Source: Curtobacterium sp. B18
GTDB taxonomy: Bacteria > Actinomycetota > Actinomycetes > Actinomycetales > Microbacteriaceae
Assembly (NCBI RefSeq): GCF_000333375.1
Contig: NZ_BACZ01000536.1
Span: 1-38,069 of the forward strand
Length of the DNA: 38,069 nt
Reading direction: 5' to 3'
In this document: positions 15,309 to 24,510 of the stretch, in pieces
Layout: every line of letters starts with the position of its first letter
Position numbering within the stretch: the first letter of the stretch is position 1
Translations under genes and position numbers: made by a program
The notes under the pieces: model-generated
The model's input: the letters and a program-made list of their open reading frames with translations, nothing else
Database searches by the model: none
Told to the model about the DNA's origin: nothing

Positions 15309-18300
15309 ATGCCGAGCGCCCGACTGCAGGACTGCACCGACGACGCCGTCGCCCTCGTGCGCCGCTGGCTCGCGGCGTCGGCGGGGACGAAGCCCGACGC
15401 CGGTGCCGTGCGCCTGTCCGAGGCCCTGCGGGACGGACAGGGGCTCGACTTCACCCGCGGTCTGGTCGACAAGGTCGTCCGTCCCGAGGACCCCCGCGTG
15501 GTGGCGCGCAACCTCGAGAAGGTCAGCCAGGACGTCCCCGACTTCCTCTCCTGGTCCCTGCGCGGCGCGGTGACCTTCGGCGGAGGGTTCGCCACGATGG
15601 CGCCGTGGGCGGTTGCCCCGACCGCGCGGCGGATCCTGCGGCGGATGGCCGGGCACCTCGTGGTCGACGCGCCCGACGCGAAGCTCGGCGCGGCGCTCGC
15701 GAAGGTCGGCGGCCCCGGTGTGCGCCTCGACGTGCGCCTGCTCGGCGACGCGGTCCTCGGCACCGCGGAGAGCGACCGACGGCTGCAGGGGACGATGGAC
15801 CTGCTGGCCCGTGACGAGGTCGACCAGGTGTCGATCGGCGTGCGTTCGGTCGTGCCGCAGCTGTCCCCGTGGGCCTTCGACCAGACCGTCGAACGGGTGG
15901 TGGACCGCCTGGTGCCGCTGTACCGCCTCGCCGCGGGGTCGCCGGTGGCGAAGTCCGTGACACTCGACGCCGAGGACCACCGCGACCTCGACGTCACCCT
16001 CGCCGCCTTCCGCACCCTGCTCGACCGCGACGAGTTCCTCGGGCTCGAAGCCGGGATCGTGCTGCAGGCGTACCTGCCCGACACCGCCGGCGCCCTCGAG
16101 TCCCTGACCGCCTGGGCCCAGCAGCGACGTGCCCGCGGCGGCGCACCGATCACGGTCCGGCTCGTCAAGGGGGCGTCCCTCGCCACGGAGCGGGTCGACG
16201 CGGTCCTGCACGGGTGGCCCCTCGCCACGTGGGGCTCGAAGGTCGAGACCGACACCGCGTACCTCCGGCTGCTCGATGCCGCGCTCACGCCGGAGCGTAT
16301 CGACGCGGTCCGGATCGGCGTCGCGAGCCACAACCTCTTCACGCTCGCGACGGCGTGGACCCTCGCCGGTCGCCGCGGGGTCACCGACGGCGTGCACGTC
16401 GCGGTGCTGCTCGGGATGGCCTCAGGCCACCTCGACGCCGTCCGCGCCGACGTCGGTCCGGTGCTGCTCGCCGCGCCGGTCGTGCACCCCGACCACTTCG
16501 ACTCGGCGATCCCGTACCTCGCCCGGCGGCTGCAGGAGAGCGCCAGCGGTGACGGCTTCGTCGCCGGCGCCGCCGACATCGGCCACGACGAGCGCGTCTT
16601 CGAGCGCGAACGCGGCCGGTGGCTCGCGGCGGTCACGGCCCTCGACGCAACGGATCCGGTGCCGGCCACCCACCGGACGCAGGACCGCCGCGCCCCGATC
16701 GGCGAACCCGTGCACCGGGACGCCTTCGCGAACGCGCCGGACACCGATCCGTCGACCGCGGCCAACCGTGCGTGGGCGACGGACGTGCTCCGCCGCGTAC
16801 CGCGGTCGAAGCTCGGCGCCCAGACCATCCGCGGTGCGAGGGTCGCCGACCGCTCGAAGCTCGAGCGCATCGTCGCCCGGACCGCGCAGGCCGGCGTGAA
16901 CTGGGGACGACAGGACCCGTCCGACCGCGCCGAGCTCCTCGACCTCATCGCGCACGAGCTCGAGACGCGGCGTGCGGACCTCGTCGAGGTGGCAGCGGCG
17001 GAGACGGGGCATGACCCTCGCCGAGGCCGACTCCGACGTGAGCGCCGCGATCGACTCCGCCCACCACGCCGCCGACAGCGCCCGGCGGCTGGCCGTGCTC
17101 GACGGCGACGGCGCCCGGTACGTGCCGCCCCGGCTCACCGTGGTGGTGTCGTCGTGGAGCGCCCCGGTCGCGAACCCGGCCGCGGGCGTGGTCGCCGCCC
17201 TCGCCGCCGGCAGCGGGGTCGTCCTGCAGCCCGCGCCCGAGGCCGAGCGGTCCGGCGCGGTGCTCGCCGACGTCCTCTGGGACGCCGGGGTGCCGCACTC
17301 CCTGCTCCAGCTCGTCGACCTCGACGACGACCAGCTCCGCCGTGACCTCATCGCGCACCCGACGGTCGACCGGATCGTCCTGACCGGGTCGGCGGAGACC
17401 GCTCGATCGTTCCGCTGGTGGCGGGCCGGGCTGCCGCTCACCGCCGAGACGAGCGGGCGGAACGCGATCGTCGTCACGCCGAGCGCCGACCTCGACCTCG
17501 CCGTGCAGGACGTCGTCCGGTCGGCCTTCGGACGCGCCGGACAGCAGCGCTCGGCGTGCTCGCTCGTGGTCCTCGTCGGGTCCGTCGGCGACAGCGAACG
17601 GTTCCGTCGGCAGCTCGTCGACGCAACCCGCACCCTGCGCGTCGCCTGGCCGGACGACCCGTCCGCGCAGATGGGGCCGCTCATCGCCGAACCCGAGGGC
17701 ACGGTGCGCGCCGGGTTGACCGAGCTCGCGCCGGGGGAGTCCTGGCTCGTGCAGCCCGTCCCGCTCGACGACTCCGGACGACTGTGGTCGCCGGGCATCC
17801 GCGACGGCGTGCGCCCGGGCAGCGACTTCCACCGGACCGAACACCTCGGGCCGGTGCTCGGCGTCATGCGCGCCGAGACCCTCGACCAGGCCGTCGCGAT
17901 CCAGAACGACACGGACCACGGTCTCGCCGCCGGCATCCACTCCCTCGACCCCGACGAGGTCGCGGACTGGATCGCCGGGGTCCGCGCCGGCAACCTGTTC
18001 GTCAACCGCGGCACCACCGGTGCGGTCGTCGGCCGGCAGCCGTTCGGCGGGTGGAAGCGCTCGTCCGTCGGCACCGGCACGAAGCCGGGCGGACCGATGG
18101 ACGTCGCGACGCTCGGACGGTGGGAACCGACGCCCCGCACCGTCCACAAGAGCATCCAGCTGCACGGCCTGCCGCCGCGGGTCACGGCCGTCATCGAGGC
18201 CGCCCGCAGCGGGCTGTCCTTCGAGGAGTTCGACCAGGTCCGCGCGGGTGCGCTCAGCGACGTCCGTGCCCGCGAGTCCGAGTTCGGCGTGACGCACGAC

Positions 18301-18879
18301 CCGGCGGGGCTCGTCGTCGAGCGGAACGTGCTCCGCTGGCGCCCGCAGTCCGTCATCGTCCGGCACGCAGAGGGCGCTCCCGCCGGCGACCTCGTCCGGG
18401 TGCTGGTCGCCGCGACCGCGGCCCGCGCCGACCTCCTCGTGAGCACGGCCCGGCCGCTCCCCGGACCGCTCACGCAGCTCCTCGCCTCGAGCCGTTCGCC
18501 GTTGCGCGTCGTCGACCACCTCGTCGAGTCGGACGACGAGTTCCTCCGCCGCGCGACCACGGGCGACCTGTTCCGGCCGGACTGGTCCTCGGGCGACGAC
18601 GCCCCGCAGGACGCGCTCGAGGCGGTGCTCGCCCAGGGGCAGGACCGTCCGACGCACACCGCCTTCGGCGGCCCCGGTGCGCGGATCCGGCTGATCGGCG
18701 GCGACCCGCTCGCGCTCGAGGAAGCCCTCGGCGCCGGTGTCGACGTGGCGATCCACGACGCCCCCGTGGTCGAGGCCGGCATGATCGAGATGCTGCCGTT
18801 CCTCCGCGAACAGACGGTGTCGATCACCGCGCACCGTTTCGGCGACCTCGATCCCGACTTCGCGGAGCTGCATGTCTGA
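15309..18879 (+). pseudogene. putA: PutA, bifunctional proline dehydrogenase / glutamate-semialdehyde dehydrogenase, frameshifted
   Basis: PutA oxidises proline to P5C (FAD domain) and glutamate semialdehyde to glutamate (NAD domain). The frame from ATG 15309 encodes the PRODH barrel (KSVTLDAEDHRDLDVTL, VLQAYLPDTA, VRLVKGA) and the start of the ALDH domain, then loses homology after VEVAAAETG near 17008. The ALDH sequence continues in the next frame (TLAEADSDVSAAIDSA) to the stop at 18879. Removing one G from GGGG at 17006-17009 gives a continuous 1189-residue protein. Without correction the first frame stops at 17345. The Glu loop AETSGRN is intact, but the catalytic-Cys motif reads GQQRSACS where GQKCSA is usual. 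Either a real frameshift or a base-call error. The stop overlaps the next gene. Confidence 0.85.
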
Positions 18880-19603
18880 CGTCGACCGCACCCTGCACGC
18901 CGACGGGTTGCACAACGCCCGTGACCTCGGCGGGCTCCCCCTGGCGGACGGTGGCTCGACCCCGTCCGGGCGCGTCTTCCGGTCCGAGAGCGTCGACCGA
19001 CTGACCTCCGACGGCTGGCGGGCGCTGCACGACGCCGGGGTCCGCACGGTGGTGGACCTGCGCGCACCGTGGGAGACCGAGAAGGACACCGGCGCCCGAC
19101 CGGACTGGCTGACCACCGTGGTCATCGACCACGACGGGCTCGATGCTGCGCCGGTCTTCTGGCAGGCGTACTGGGAGACCGGGCTCGTCGGCACGCCCCT
19201 GTACTACGGCCCGCACCTCGCCGAGCTGCCCGAACGCACCGGCTGGGCGCTGCGGGCGATCGCGCGCGCCGAACCCGGAGGCGTCCTGTTCCACTGCGCG
19301 GGCGGACGCGACCGCACCGGGATCGTCGCGCTCGCCCTGCTGACGATCGCGGGGGTCGAACCCGAGGCGATCGTCGCCGACCACCTCGTCACCGTCGACA
19401 ACGCCCCGGCCCTGCTCGCCTCCATCGGCGTCCCGTCGACCGAGGGGAGGATCGAGGCGCTCTGCGCAGAGCACGGCACCACGGTCGAGGGTGCGTTCCG
19501 CGCGGCGCTCGACGGGTTCGCCGTCGAGCGGTTCGTCGAGCGCTCGGGCCTCGACGCCGCCGACCTGGAGACACTGCGCACCTTCCGCGCGCGCCTCGCC
19601 TGA
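18872..19603 (+). CDS. Tyrosine-protein phosphatase (DSP/SIW14-like)
   Basis: A 243-residue phosphatase of the bacterial Y_phosphatase3 type. The N-terminal LHNARDLGGLPLADGG and VFRSESVDRLT are the family's conserved lead-in. VVDLRAPWETE follows, and the P-loop HCAGGRDRTG (Cys142, CX5R) carries the nucleophile and phosphate-binding Arg. C-terminal helices complete the fold (residues 160-243). Mycobacterial PtpB is of this general type. It starts inside the last codons of putA (8-bp overlap), so it is co-translated with it; the reason for that link is unclear. No signal peptide: cytoplasmic. Confidence 0.9.
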   Translation: MSDVDRTLHADGLHNARDLGGLPLADGGSTPSGRVFRSESVDRLTSDGWRALHDAGVRTVVDLRAPWETEKDTGARPDWLTTVVIDHDGLDAAPVFWQAYWETGLVGTPLYYGPHLAELPERTGWALRAIARAEPGGVLFHCAGGRDRTGIVALALLTIAGVEPEAIVADHLVTVDNAPALLASIGVPSTEGRIEALCAEHGTTVEGAFRAALDGFAVERFVERSGLDAADLETLRTFRARLA

Positions 19604-19627
19604 GCCGCCGGTACGGTCCGACGGCTC

Positions 19628-19663
19628 CGCCGGGCGAGCGCGACGCTGCGCGATCGCCCGGCG
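19628..19663. terminator. Bidirectional hairpin between convergent genes
   Basis: Perfect 10-bp arms CGCCGGGCGA (19628-19637) and TCGCCCGGCG (19654-19663), with an internal GCGC/GCGC. It is 24 bp after the phosphatase stop and 8 bp after the stop of the minus-strand small gene. Confidence 0.65.
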
Positions 19664-19671
19664 TGCATGCC

Positions 19672-19869
19672 TCAGTCCTCGGTGTCGCCGGCTTCCTCGT
19701 CCACGACGCCGGTCTCGTCCATCCGGTCGCGGAGGTGGTCGGCCATCGCGCCGGCACCCTCGCCCGCGTGGTCGTGGTCGACCTGCTCGATGAGGCCGCG
19801 CAGCTTCTCGTGGTTCGTGGCCTCGGTGGCGCCGTCCATGACGGGCTCGGTCTGTTCCTTGTCGCTCAT
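19672..19869 (-). CDS. Small acidic hypothetical protein (65 aa)
   Basis: A 65-residue acidic protein (starts MSDKEQTEPVMDGATEATNH; contains LRGLIEQVDHDHAGEGAGAM and ends in an Asp/Glu-rich tail). No membrane segment; no family recognised. TAGCGT (19877-19882) lies 7 nt before the ATG, a leaderless -10. It is similar in size and charge, though not in sequence, to the 58-aa product at 8623-8799. Confidence 0.6.
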   Translation of the reverse strand: MSDKEQTEPVMDGATEATNHEKLRGLIEQVDHDHAGEGAGAMADHLRDRMDETGVVDEEAGDTED

Positions 19870-19938
19870 GTCCCGGACGCTACGCCGCGCTCCGTGGGCG
19901 ACCGGCGACAGCCCGCGCATCCCGGCCGACCCGGTGCG

Positions 19939-20299
19939 CTACCGACCGCCGCGGCCCGTCCGGCGCCCGGTGCCCACCGCGGCGCACTCGGCGACGACCA
20001 GGACCAGCGCGATCCCGAGCTGGCCGAGCGCGAACCGTCGCCGATGCCCGATGATGACCAGCGGAACCATCGTCAGGCCGTGCACCGTGTCCACGACCGC
20101 GCTGATCGTGTGCGCGTCGGAGGTCCCGGCGCGCGCGACGAGTGCCGCCTGGACGACCTGCCGCAGGCGAGCACGGCGTCGAGCACGGGCTGCCCGCCCC
20201 CCGGCCCGCCCGGACGGCGTGCCCGACGCCCACGGTGGCGCGGAACGCCTCGACACCGGTGCCGCGTCGACGGCCGCGCGCCGACGCCCGCGCCGTCAT
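19939..20299 (-). pseudogene. Small membrane protein gene with apparent frameshift
   Basis: The ATG at 20299 overlaps the TGA of the upstream SDR gene (ATGA), a strong sign of a real coupled start, and begins MTARASARGRRRGTGVEAFR. That frame soon turns low-complexity, while a different frame carries a convincing C-terminus: LRQVVQAALVARAGTSDAHT, VVDTVHGLTMVPLVIIGH, and a second helix LGIALVLVVAECAAVG, ending at 19939. The span is 361 nt, one more than a multiple of three. Dropping one base from the run of six C at 20197-20202 joins the two into 119 residues with two membrane helices. A real frameshift or a homopolymer error. Function unknown. Confidence 0.5.
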
Positions 20300-21294
20300 C
20301 GTCGTCGTCCCGCTGCCAGGGCGACCGCACCGGCTGCCCCCGCCAGCACCGCACCGACGATCCCGTTCCCGAGACGTCGGTGCTCCACCCACCAGGTCTG
20401 CGGCGACCAGGCGTGCGCGGTGTCGTCGAACACCCCGTGCGCCCCGTGGTCACCCGGCACCGGCTCGTACAGGTTCACGCCGATCGCCGCGCCGTCCTTC
20501 GCCGGGGCCTGCTGCCCGGAGACCAGGGTCTTCGCGGCGTACCAGTCGGCGAACCGGCCGCTGATCCGGTTGCCGAGGATCGTGTAGACGGTCGACTCCC
20601 CGACCCACGTGCGTCGACGGGGCCGCTCGGCGACGGTGGCGATCGCCCGTGCGCCGACCTCCGGTTGGTAGATCGGCGCGACCGGCTGCGGCTGGTGCAG
20701 CAGCTTCGATTTCACCCACTGGAACTGGATGGTGTTGAGCGCCGGCATGTCGACGCGGGAGACCTGCACCCTGCTGCCCTGCTCGAGGAGCTCGGAGACG
20801 ACCGACTCGGTGAACCCGACGATCGCGTGCTTCGCGCCGCAGTACGCGGCCTGCAGCGGGATGCCGCGGAACCCCAGCGCCGAACCGACCTGGACGACCT
20901 GACCGCGGTCGCGCGGCACCATCCGGGACAGTGCGGCCCGGGTGCCGTTCACGAAGCCGAGGTAGGTGACGTGCAGTGCCCGCTCGAAGTCCTCTGGGGC
21001 GGTGTCCAGGAACCGACCGAACACGCCGACCATGACGCCGTTCACCCAGAGGTCGATCGGGCCCAGCTCCTGTTCGACCCGGTCCGCCGCTGCCTCGACG
21101 GCCTCGCGGTCGGCCACGTCCGCCACGAGCGCGAGCCCGCGTCGGCCGGCTGCCTCGACCTCGGCGACCGCGGCGTCGACCCCGTCCCGCCCCCGCGCGA
21201 GCACGGCCACGTCCCACCCCCGCGCGGCGAGCTCCCGCACCGTCGCCCGTCCGAGTCCAGCCGAACCACCGGTCACCACTGCCACACGTGTCAT
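20296..21294 (-). CDS. SDR-family oxidoreductase with C-terminal membrane helix
   Basis: A 332-residue short-chain dehydrogenase. Cofactor loop TGGSAGLG at residues 8-15; the active-site segment VVQVGSALGFRGIPLQAAYCGAKHA carries Ser, Tyr and Lys (YCGAK). The region after residue 200 (WVGESTVYTILGNRISGRFADWYAAK) is a long substrate-side extension, and the last 25 residues (GNGIVGAVLAGAAGAVALAAG) form a likely membrane anchor. Substrate unknown. Start ATG 21294 follows GGGAG very closely (2 nt), and TAGAAC lies 7 nt upstream, so the leader is short or absent. The stop overlaps the start of the frameshifted membrane gene downstream. Confidence 0.88.
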   Translation of the reverse strand: MTRVAVVTGGSAGLGRATVRELAARGWDVAVLARGRDGVDAAVAEVEAAGRRGLALVADVADREAVEAAADRVEQELGPIDLWVNGVMVGVFGRFLDTAPEDFERALHVTYLGFVNGTRAALSRMVPRDRGQVVQVGSALGFRGIPLQAAYCGAKHAIVGFTESVVSELLEQGSRVQVSRVDMPALNTIQFQWVKSKLLHQPQPVAPIYQPEVGARAIATVAERPRRRTWVGESTVYTILGNRISGRFADWYAAKTLVSGQQAPAKDGAAIGVNLYEPVPGDHGAHGVFDDTAHAWSPQTWWVEHRRLGNGIVGAVLAGAAGAVALAAGRRR

Positions 21295-21387
21295 GACTCC
21301 CGTTCTACCGACGGTGACCACCGACCCCACCCAGCCGACGTCCCCCGGACGGATGCGGGTGGCGTCGGCCACGAGCATGATGGGCTC

Positions 21388-22038
21388 GTGCAGACCCGTG
21401 ACGAGGACACCGCCGAGGAGACGCCGCCACCCGGCTGGGTCCTCAGCACCCCGACACGACGTCACGAGGTCTGGACGCTCCCGGTCCTGCTGCTGCTCCT
21501 GGCGGCGCTGTTCGTCCTCGCCGCCGCCCGCTTCGGGGAGCCACTCGGCGCGGTCGTCGCGGTGGCGAGCGCGGCCGTCGTCACCGCGGGGGCGATCGCC
21601 CTGGCCGCCGCCGGGTGGTCCGCCCACGACGAGCAGACCACGACGGCGTCCTGGCGGTTGCACGTCGTCCGGATGACGGTCGGGGTGACGACGGCAGCGA
21701 TCGTCGCGATCGGCAGCCTCGTCGTCGGTCTCCCGTTCGGCGTGCTCTTCGGCGCGGTGGGCTGGATCCCGATGACGTTCCGCTCGGCCCGGTCGGTGCC
21801 CCGTGTCGACCGACTGCTCGTGGCGTGGGCGTCGGTGGTCGTCGCCGTGGTGTGCACGGGCCTGTCCGTCGCGGGGTTCACGGTCCCCGCCGTACCGGAT
21901 CGTCTCGCGGCGGTCTGGATCGGCCCGGGATCGCTCTTCGCGGCGCTCGCCGTGGTGATGGCCGTCGTGCAGTTCGCCGTCGCCGAGCGGGCAGCGGTGG
22001 CGCCGCCGCTCAGCGCCCCCGACCGAAGCGCGTCGTGA
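21388..22038 (+). CDS. Multi-pass membrane protein, unknown
   Basis: A 216-residue integral membrane protein with five or six hydrophobic segments: LPVLLLLLAALFVLAAARFG (about 30-50), AVVAVASAAVVTAGAIALAA (55-75), TAAIVAIGSLVVGLPFGVLF (98-120), VAWASVVVAVVCTGLSVAG (145-165), and LFAALAVVMAVVQFAVAE (185-205). No charged motif or known domain stands out. GTG 21388 is chosen because CATGAT (21376-21381) ends exactly 6 nt before it, as in the window's other leaderless genes. The last 29 bp overlap the 3' end of the convergent DUF2071 gene. Confidence 0.72.
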   Translation: MQTRDEDTAEETPPPGWVLSTPTRRHEVWTLPVLLLLLAALFVLAAARFGEPLGAVVAVASAAVVTAGAIALAAAGWSAHDEQTTTASWRLHVVRMTVGVTTAAIVAIGSLVVGLPFGVLFGAVGWIPMTFRSARSVPRVDRLLVAWASVVVAVVCTGLSVAGFTVPAVPDRLAAVWIGPGSLFAALAVVMAVVQFAVAERAAVAPPLSAPDRSAS

Positions 22039-22771
22039 CCCCCGGCGAGTAGAGCACCGAGTCCGGTTCGAGCGAGGCCAGCCCGAACGGGAGCCCGGCC
22101 GCCCCGATCAGGTCGTCCCGCAGCGACACGACCGAGGCTCGGTGGAGCGGCCACGGCTCGTGCTCGTTCGGCCAGAACCGGGTCCGGCCGGCTCGGTGCA
22201 CGTGCATGCCCCACCGTGCGGTCAGGAAGGTCTCGAGGGCCGTCGGCTCCGTCACCGCTGCTCCGATCCGCACGTCGACGAGCGACCGCAGGTGCGTCCC
22301 GTGTCGCCGCATCGCGTACCCGACGCGGCCGTCGCCGCTCCGCGTCTCGGCATCGGCCCACCAGTACGGCAGACCGGTCGCGACGCGCGCGCCGATCGTC
22401 GGCAGGAGCTTGCCGGCGTCGAGCGACAGGAAGACCACGCCGTGTCGTCCCTGGTCGTCGATCGTGTAGACGCGGACGTTCACCTCGACGAAGTCCCCGA
22501 TCCTCCCCGTCGGGATCGGCGGGAACCGGGTGTCCTCGAACCGGAACCCGATGAGGCCGACCCACGTGGTCGCCCCGTCGTCGGTGCCGTCCGCCGTGAG
22601 GGTGTCCGGCCGGGTCCCGGCGGGTAGCAGCGGCGCCACCGCCGACACGTCGACGCGCCAGTGCACGAAGACGACGTCGAGCCAGTCCTGCGAGATCCAG
22701 GGGCGGCCCGTCAGTCCCGGGGCGTGGTCCGGGAGGCGCGGCGCGGCCTGGGTGGGTCGGCTGTCGGTCAC
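22010..22771 (-). CDS. DUF2071 (YqjF-like) protein
   Basis: A 253-residue member of the YqjF/DUF2071 family. Conserved elements: [19 protein letters not shown] near the start with PLLPAG, the FEVNVRVY-like strand ([20 protein letters not shown]), and [12 protein letters not shown] near residue 195, then WPLHRA. Function of the family is unknown; it is a soluble acetoacetate-decarboxylase-like fold. The GTG start overlaps the stop of the nitroreductase gene (GTGA), making it the last gene of a four-gene operon led by the Lrp regulator. Confidence 0.85.
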   Translation of the reverse strand: MTDSRPTQAAPRLPDHAPGLTGRPWISQDWLDVVFVHWRVDVSAVAPLLPAGTRPDTLTADGTDDGATTWVGLIGFRFEDTRFPPIPTGRIGDFVEVNVRVYTIDDQGRHGVVFLSLDAGKLLPTIGARVATGLPYWWADAETRSGDGRVGYAMRRHGTHLRSLVDVRIGAAVTEPTALETFLTARWGMHVHRAGRTRFWPNEHEPWPLHRASVVSLRDDLIGAAGLPFGLASLEPDSVLYSPGVTTRFGRGR

Positions 22772-23601
22772 GAGGGGGTCGCCTCCGGTTCGATGTGCGG
22801 GGCGACGGGTGCGTCATCCCATCCCTGCTGCGGGGTGTCGCAGGTCCCGCGGAACACGTACTGCGACGGGCGCTTCCGCTCGCTCGACGTCCAGTCGATC
22901 GCGGGACGCCGGCGCTCGGACGGCAGGTACCCGATCCGGTAGACGGCCATCAGCTCGAGGGAGTCCGGCACGTGCAGCAGGCCCTCGATCTCCTCCCAGG
23001 CGCCCGGGGTCTCCATCGGGAACGACACGAACTGGATCCCGAGGCCGAGCTCGGTGGTGGCGAGCCAGATGTTCTCCATCGCCGCGCCCATGCTGAACAC
23101 CGAGTAGAAGCCCGAGAGCTCCTCCTTCCGGTACTCGTGCCGGTCGAGCAGCACCCCGAGCAGCAGCGGCGACCCGGCAACGAGCTTCCGGTTCTCCTCA
23201 CCGAGGGTGTGCGGCACCCGCAGGGTGTTCATGAGCAGCTGGCCGCGCTTCGTGAACACCTGCTTCGTGAAGGGCTTGAGCGGACCGGGGAGCTTGTCGA
23301 ACAGCATGCCGTCGCGCCGGGCGTCCATCTCGGCCTGCGAGAACCGGAAGTACGGCTTGTACCGCTCGAAGAAGGTGCCCTCGGCCATGGTGCGGGTCAT
23401 CGACGAGCCGCTGATCTCGGCGACGCGGTCGATCGTGTCGCGCTCCTCGACGAGGACGAACCGCCACGGCTGGCTGTTGAGCTGCGACGGGGCCCGGCCG
23501 GCCAGCTCCATGAGCAGCCGCTGGTGCTCGGGTGACACGGGATCGGGCAGGAACGGGCCGTTGGTCGTCCGCCGCCGTCTGATCGCCTCGAAGAGTTCCA
23601 C
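22768..23601 (-). CDS. Nitroreductase-family flavoprotein
   Basis: A 277-residue FMN-dependent oxidoreductase of the nitroreductase superfamily. [14 protein letters not shown] with the FMN-phosphate Arg cluster is at residues 4-17; [15 protein letters not shown] at about 37-51 is the classic flavin-binding Ser/Asn/Gln-Pro-Trp segment; [19 protein letters not shown] at about 170 packs on the isoalloxazine; [13 protein letters not shown] closes the domain. It is longer than typical (about 200) by an insertion around residues 75-125. GTG 23601 has GGAAGG 7 nt upstream and lies 3 bp after the preceding stop. Physiological substrate unknown. Confidence 0.9.
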   Translation of the reverse strand: MELFEAIRRRRTTNGPFLPDPVSPEHQRLLMELAGRAPSQLNSQPWRFVLVEERDTIDRVAEISGSSMTRTMAEGTFFERYKPYFRFSQAEMDARRDGMLFDKLPGPLKPFTKQVFTKRGQLLMNTLRVPHTLGEENRKLVAGSPLLLGVLLDRHEYRKEELSGFYSVFSMGAAMENIWLATTELGLGIQFVSFPMETPGAWEEIEGLLHVPDSLELMAVYRIGYLPSERRRPAIDWTSSERKRPSQYVFRGTCDTPQQGWDDAPVAPHIEPEATPS

Positions 23602-23604
23602 GGC

Positions 23605-23988
23605 TCACCTTCCTGCTCGGCGGCCGGCGAGCAACGCCCCCAGGTAGGACGGTGCCGCGGCGACCGCGACTTGCCAGTGTGCTCCGGAGCGCGGGTCCGT
23701 GCGTGGCGCGACCGCGAGCGGGACGAGCGCGGGGAGGAGGAACAGTGCCGACCGTCCGCGGGTCCACACCGGGGTGGTCGCGGCGACGCCGGTCAGCGCG
23801 GCGGTGACGACGAACAGGCCGTGGTGGACGACCCGCAGCTTCCTCGTCCGGACGAGCCGCACGGCGACGGCCGTTCCCCACGCGCAGTTCGCGACGTACG
23901 CGACGCTCGCGGCGGCGACCAGGCGGCGGGCCGTGCGCGAACCCGTGGGGGCCGAGCCGCGCCTCCAGGCCTGCACTGTCCGTCGCAC
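23605..23988 (-). CDS. Small multi-pass membrane protein, unknown
   Basis: A 127-residue membrane protein with three or four helices: RLVAAASVAYVANCAWGTAV, HHGLFVVTAALTGVAATTPV, LFLLPALVPLAVA, and WQVAVAAAPSYLGALLAG. No known domain. GTG 23988 is preferred because TAACGT (23996-24001) lies 7 nt upstream; the TAA of that hexamer is the stop codon of the lrp-type gene. Its own stop lies 3 bp before the nitroreductase start, within that gene's ribosome-binding region, so the two are coupled. Confidence 0.68.
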   Translation of the reverse strand: MRRTVQAWRRGSAPTGSRTARRLVAAASVAYVANCAWGTAVAVRLVRTRKLRVVHHGLFVVTAALTGVAATTPVWTRGRSALFLLPALVPLAVAPRTDPRSGAHWQVAVAAAPSYLGALLAGRRAGR

Positions 23989-23995
23989 GGGCGCG

Positions 23996-24001
23996 ACGTT
24001 A
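23996..24001 (-). promoter_or_regulatory. -10-like hexamer TAACGT overlapping a stop codon
   Basis: The first three bases are the TAA stop of the upstream regulator gene; the hexamer ends 7 nt before the GTG at 23988. It could drive an internal leaderless transcript of the last three operon genes. Confidence 0.45.
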
Positions 24002-24436
24002 CGCGCTCTCCCGGCTGACCAGCTTGGAGAGCACGATGGCGGACCGCGTGTGGTCCACCTGGGGTGCGAGGCGGACCTTGTCGAGGGCTTCCTCGAGCGC
24101 GGAGAGGTCCTTCGACCGCATGTGCACGACGGCGTCGGCGCTGCCGGTGACGGTGCCGGCGTCGATGACCTCCGGAACGCTGTCGAGCAGGGTCCGGAGT
24201 TCGTCCGGCGACACCGTCCCGCGGCAGTAGAGCTCGACCCAGGCTTCGGTGCCACGGTCCTCGACCGCGGGGTCGACCTTGATCGTGAAGCCCTGGATCA
24301 CCCCGTCGCCCACCAGCCGGTCGACGCGACGCTTGACGGCGGAGGCCGAGAGCCCGACCACCGACCCGATGTCGCCGTAGCCGGCGCGGGCGTTGTCCCG
24401 GAGTTGATCCAGGATGCGGTGGTCGAGCGAATCCAT
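23999..24436 (-). CDS. Lrp/AsnC-family transcriptional regulator
   Basis: A 145-residue Lrp-type regulator: N-terminal helix-turn-helix (LDHRILDQLRDNARAGYGDI, VVGLSASAVKRRVDRLVGDG), a linker strand VIQGFTIKVDP, and a C-terminal RAM domain (WVELYCRGTV, GSADAVVHMRSKD) that binds amino acids and forms octamers. It starts MDSLDHRIL at 24436, as most family members do; TACCAT lies 7 nt upstream. An ATG at 24445 is the alternative. It is divergent from the arginine/ornithine genes at 24675-26791, and two palindromes lie between, so it probably senses an amino acid of that pathway. Confidence 0.92.
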   Translation of the reverse strand: MDSLDHRILDQLRDNARAGYGDIGSVVGLSASAVKRRVDRLVGDGVIQGFTIKVDPAVEDRGTEAWVELYCRGTVSPDELRTLLDSVPEVIDAGTVTGSADAVVHMRSKDLSALEEALDKVRLAPQVDHTRSAIVLSKLVSRESA

Positions 24437-24480
24437 TGGACCCATGGTACGCGGACTTCTTGCACGTCAGGTGGGTTCCG

Positions 24481-24510
24481 CGCACGAAACGTGCGTCACC
24501 CGAACGGGTG
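24481..24510. promoter_or_regulatory. Two adjacent palindromes, candidate Lrp operator
   Basis: CGCACG-AAA-CGTGCG (24481-24495) and CACCCG-AA-CGGGTG (24497-24510) are perfect inverted repeats one base apart. They lie 45-74 bp upstream of the regulator ATG and about 165-194 bp upstream of the divergent gene. Lrp-type octamers bind several adjacent AT-centred palindromes, which fits. The remaining 160 bp before 24675 show only a strong ribosome site (AGGAGGA). Confidence 0.5.

Noticed and set aside
14715-16397. A 560-codon minus-strand frame extending the MarR gene upstream
   Set aside because: The extension lies opposite putA, is low-complexity, and the MarR protein has a well-placed ATG with its own promoter hexamer.
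17011-18879. The PutA C-terminal part as an independent gene starting at ATG 17011
   Set aside because: The ATG falls in the middle of the ALDH N-terminal region and no ribosome site precedes it; a split there would leave neither piece with a whole domain.
19069-22038. A 989-codon plus-strand frame running from the phosphatase gene into the membrane-protein gene
   Set aside because: Only the last 216 codons look like protein; the rest is a shadow of the phosphatase and the minus-strand SDR.
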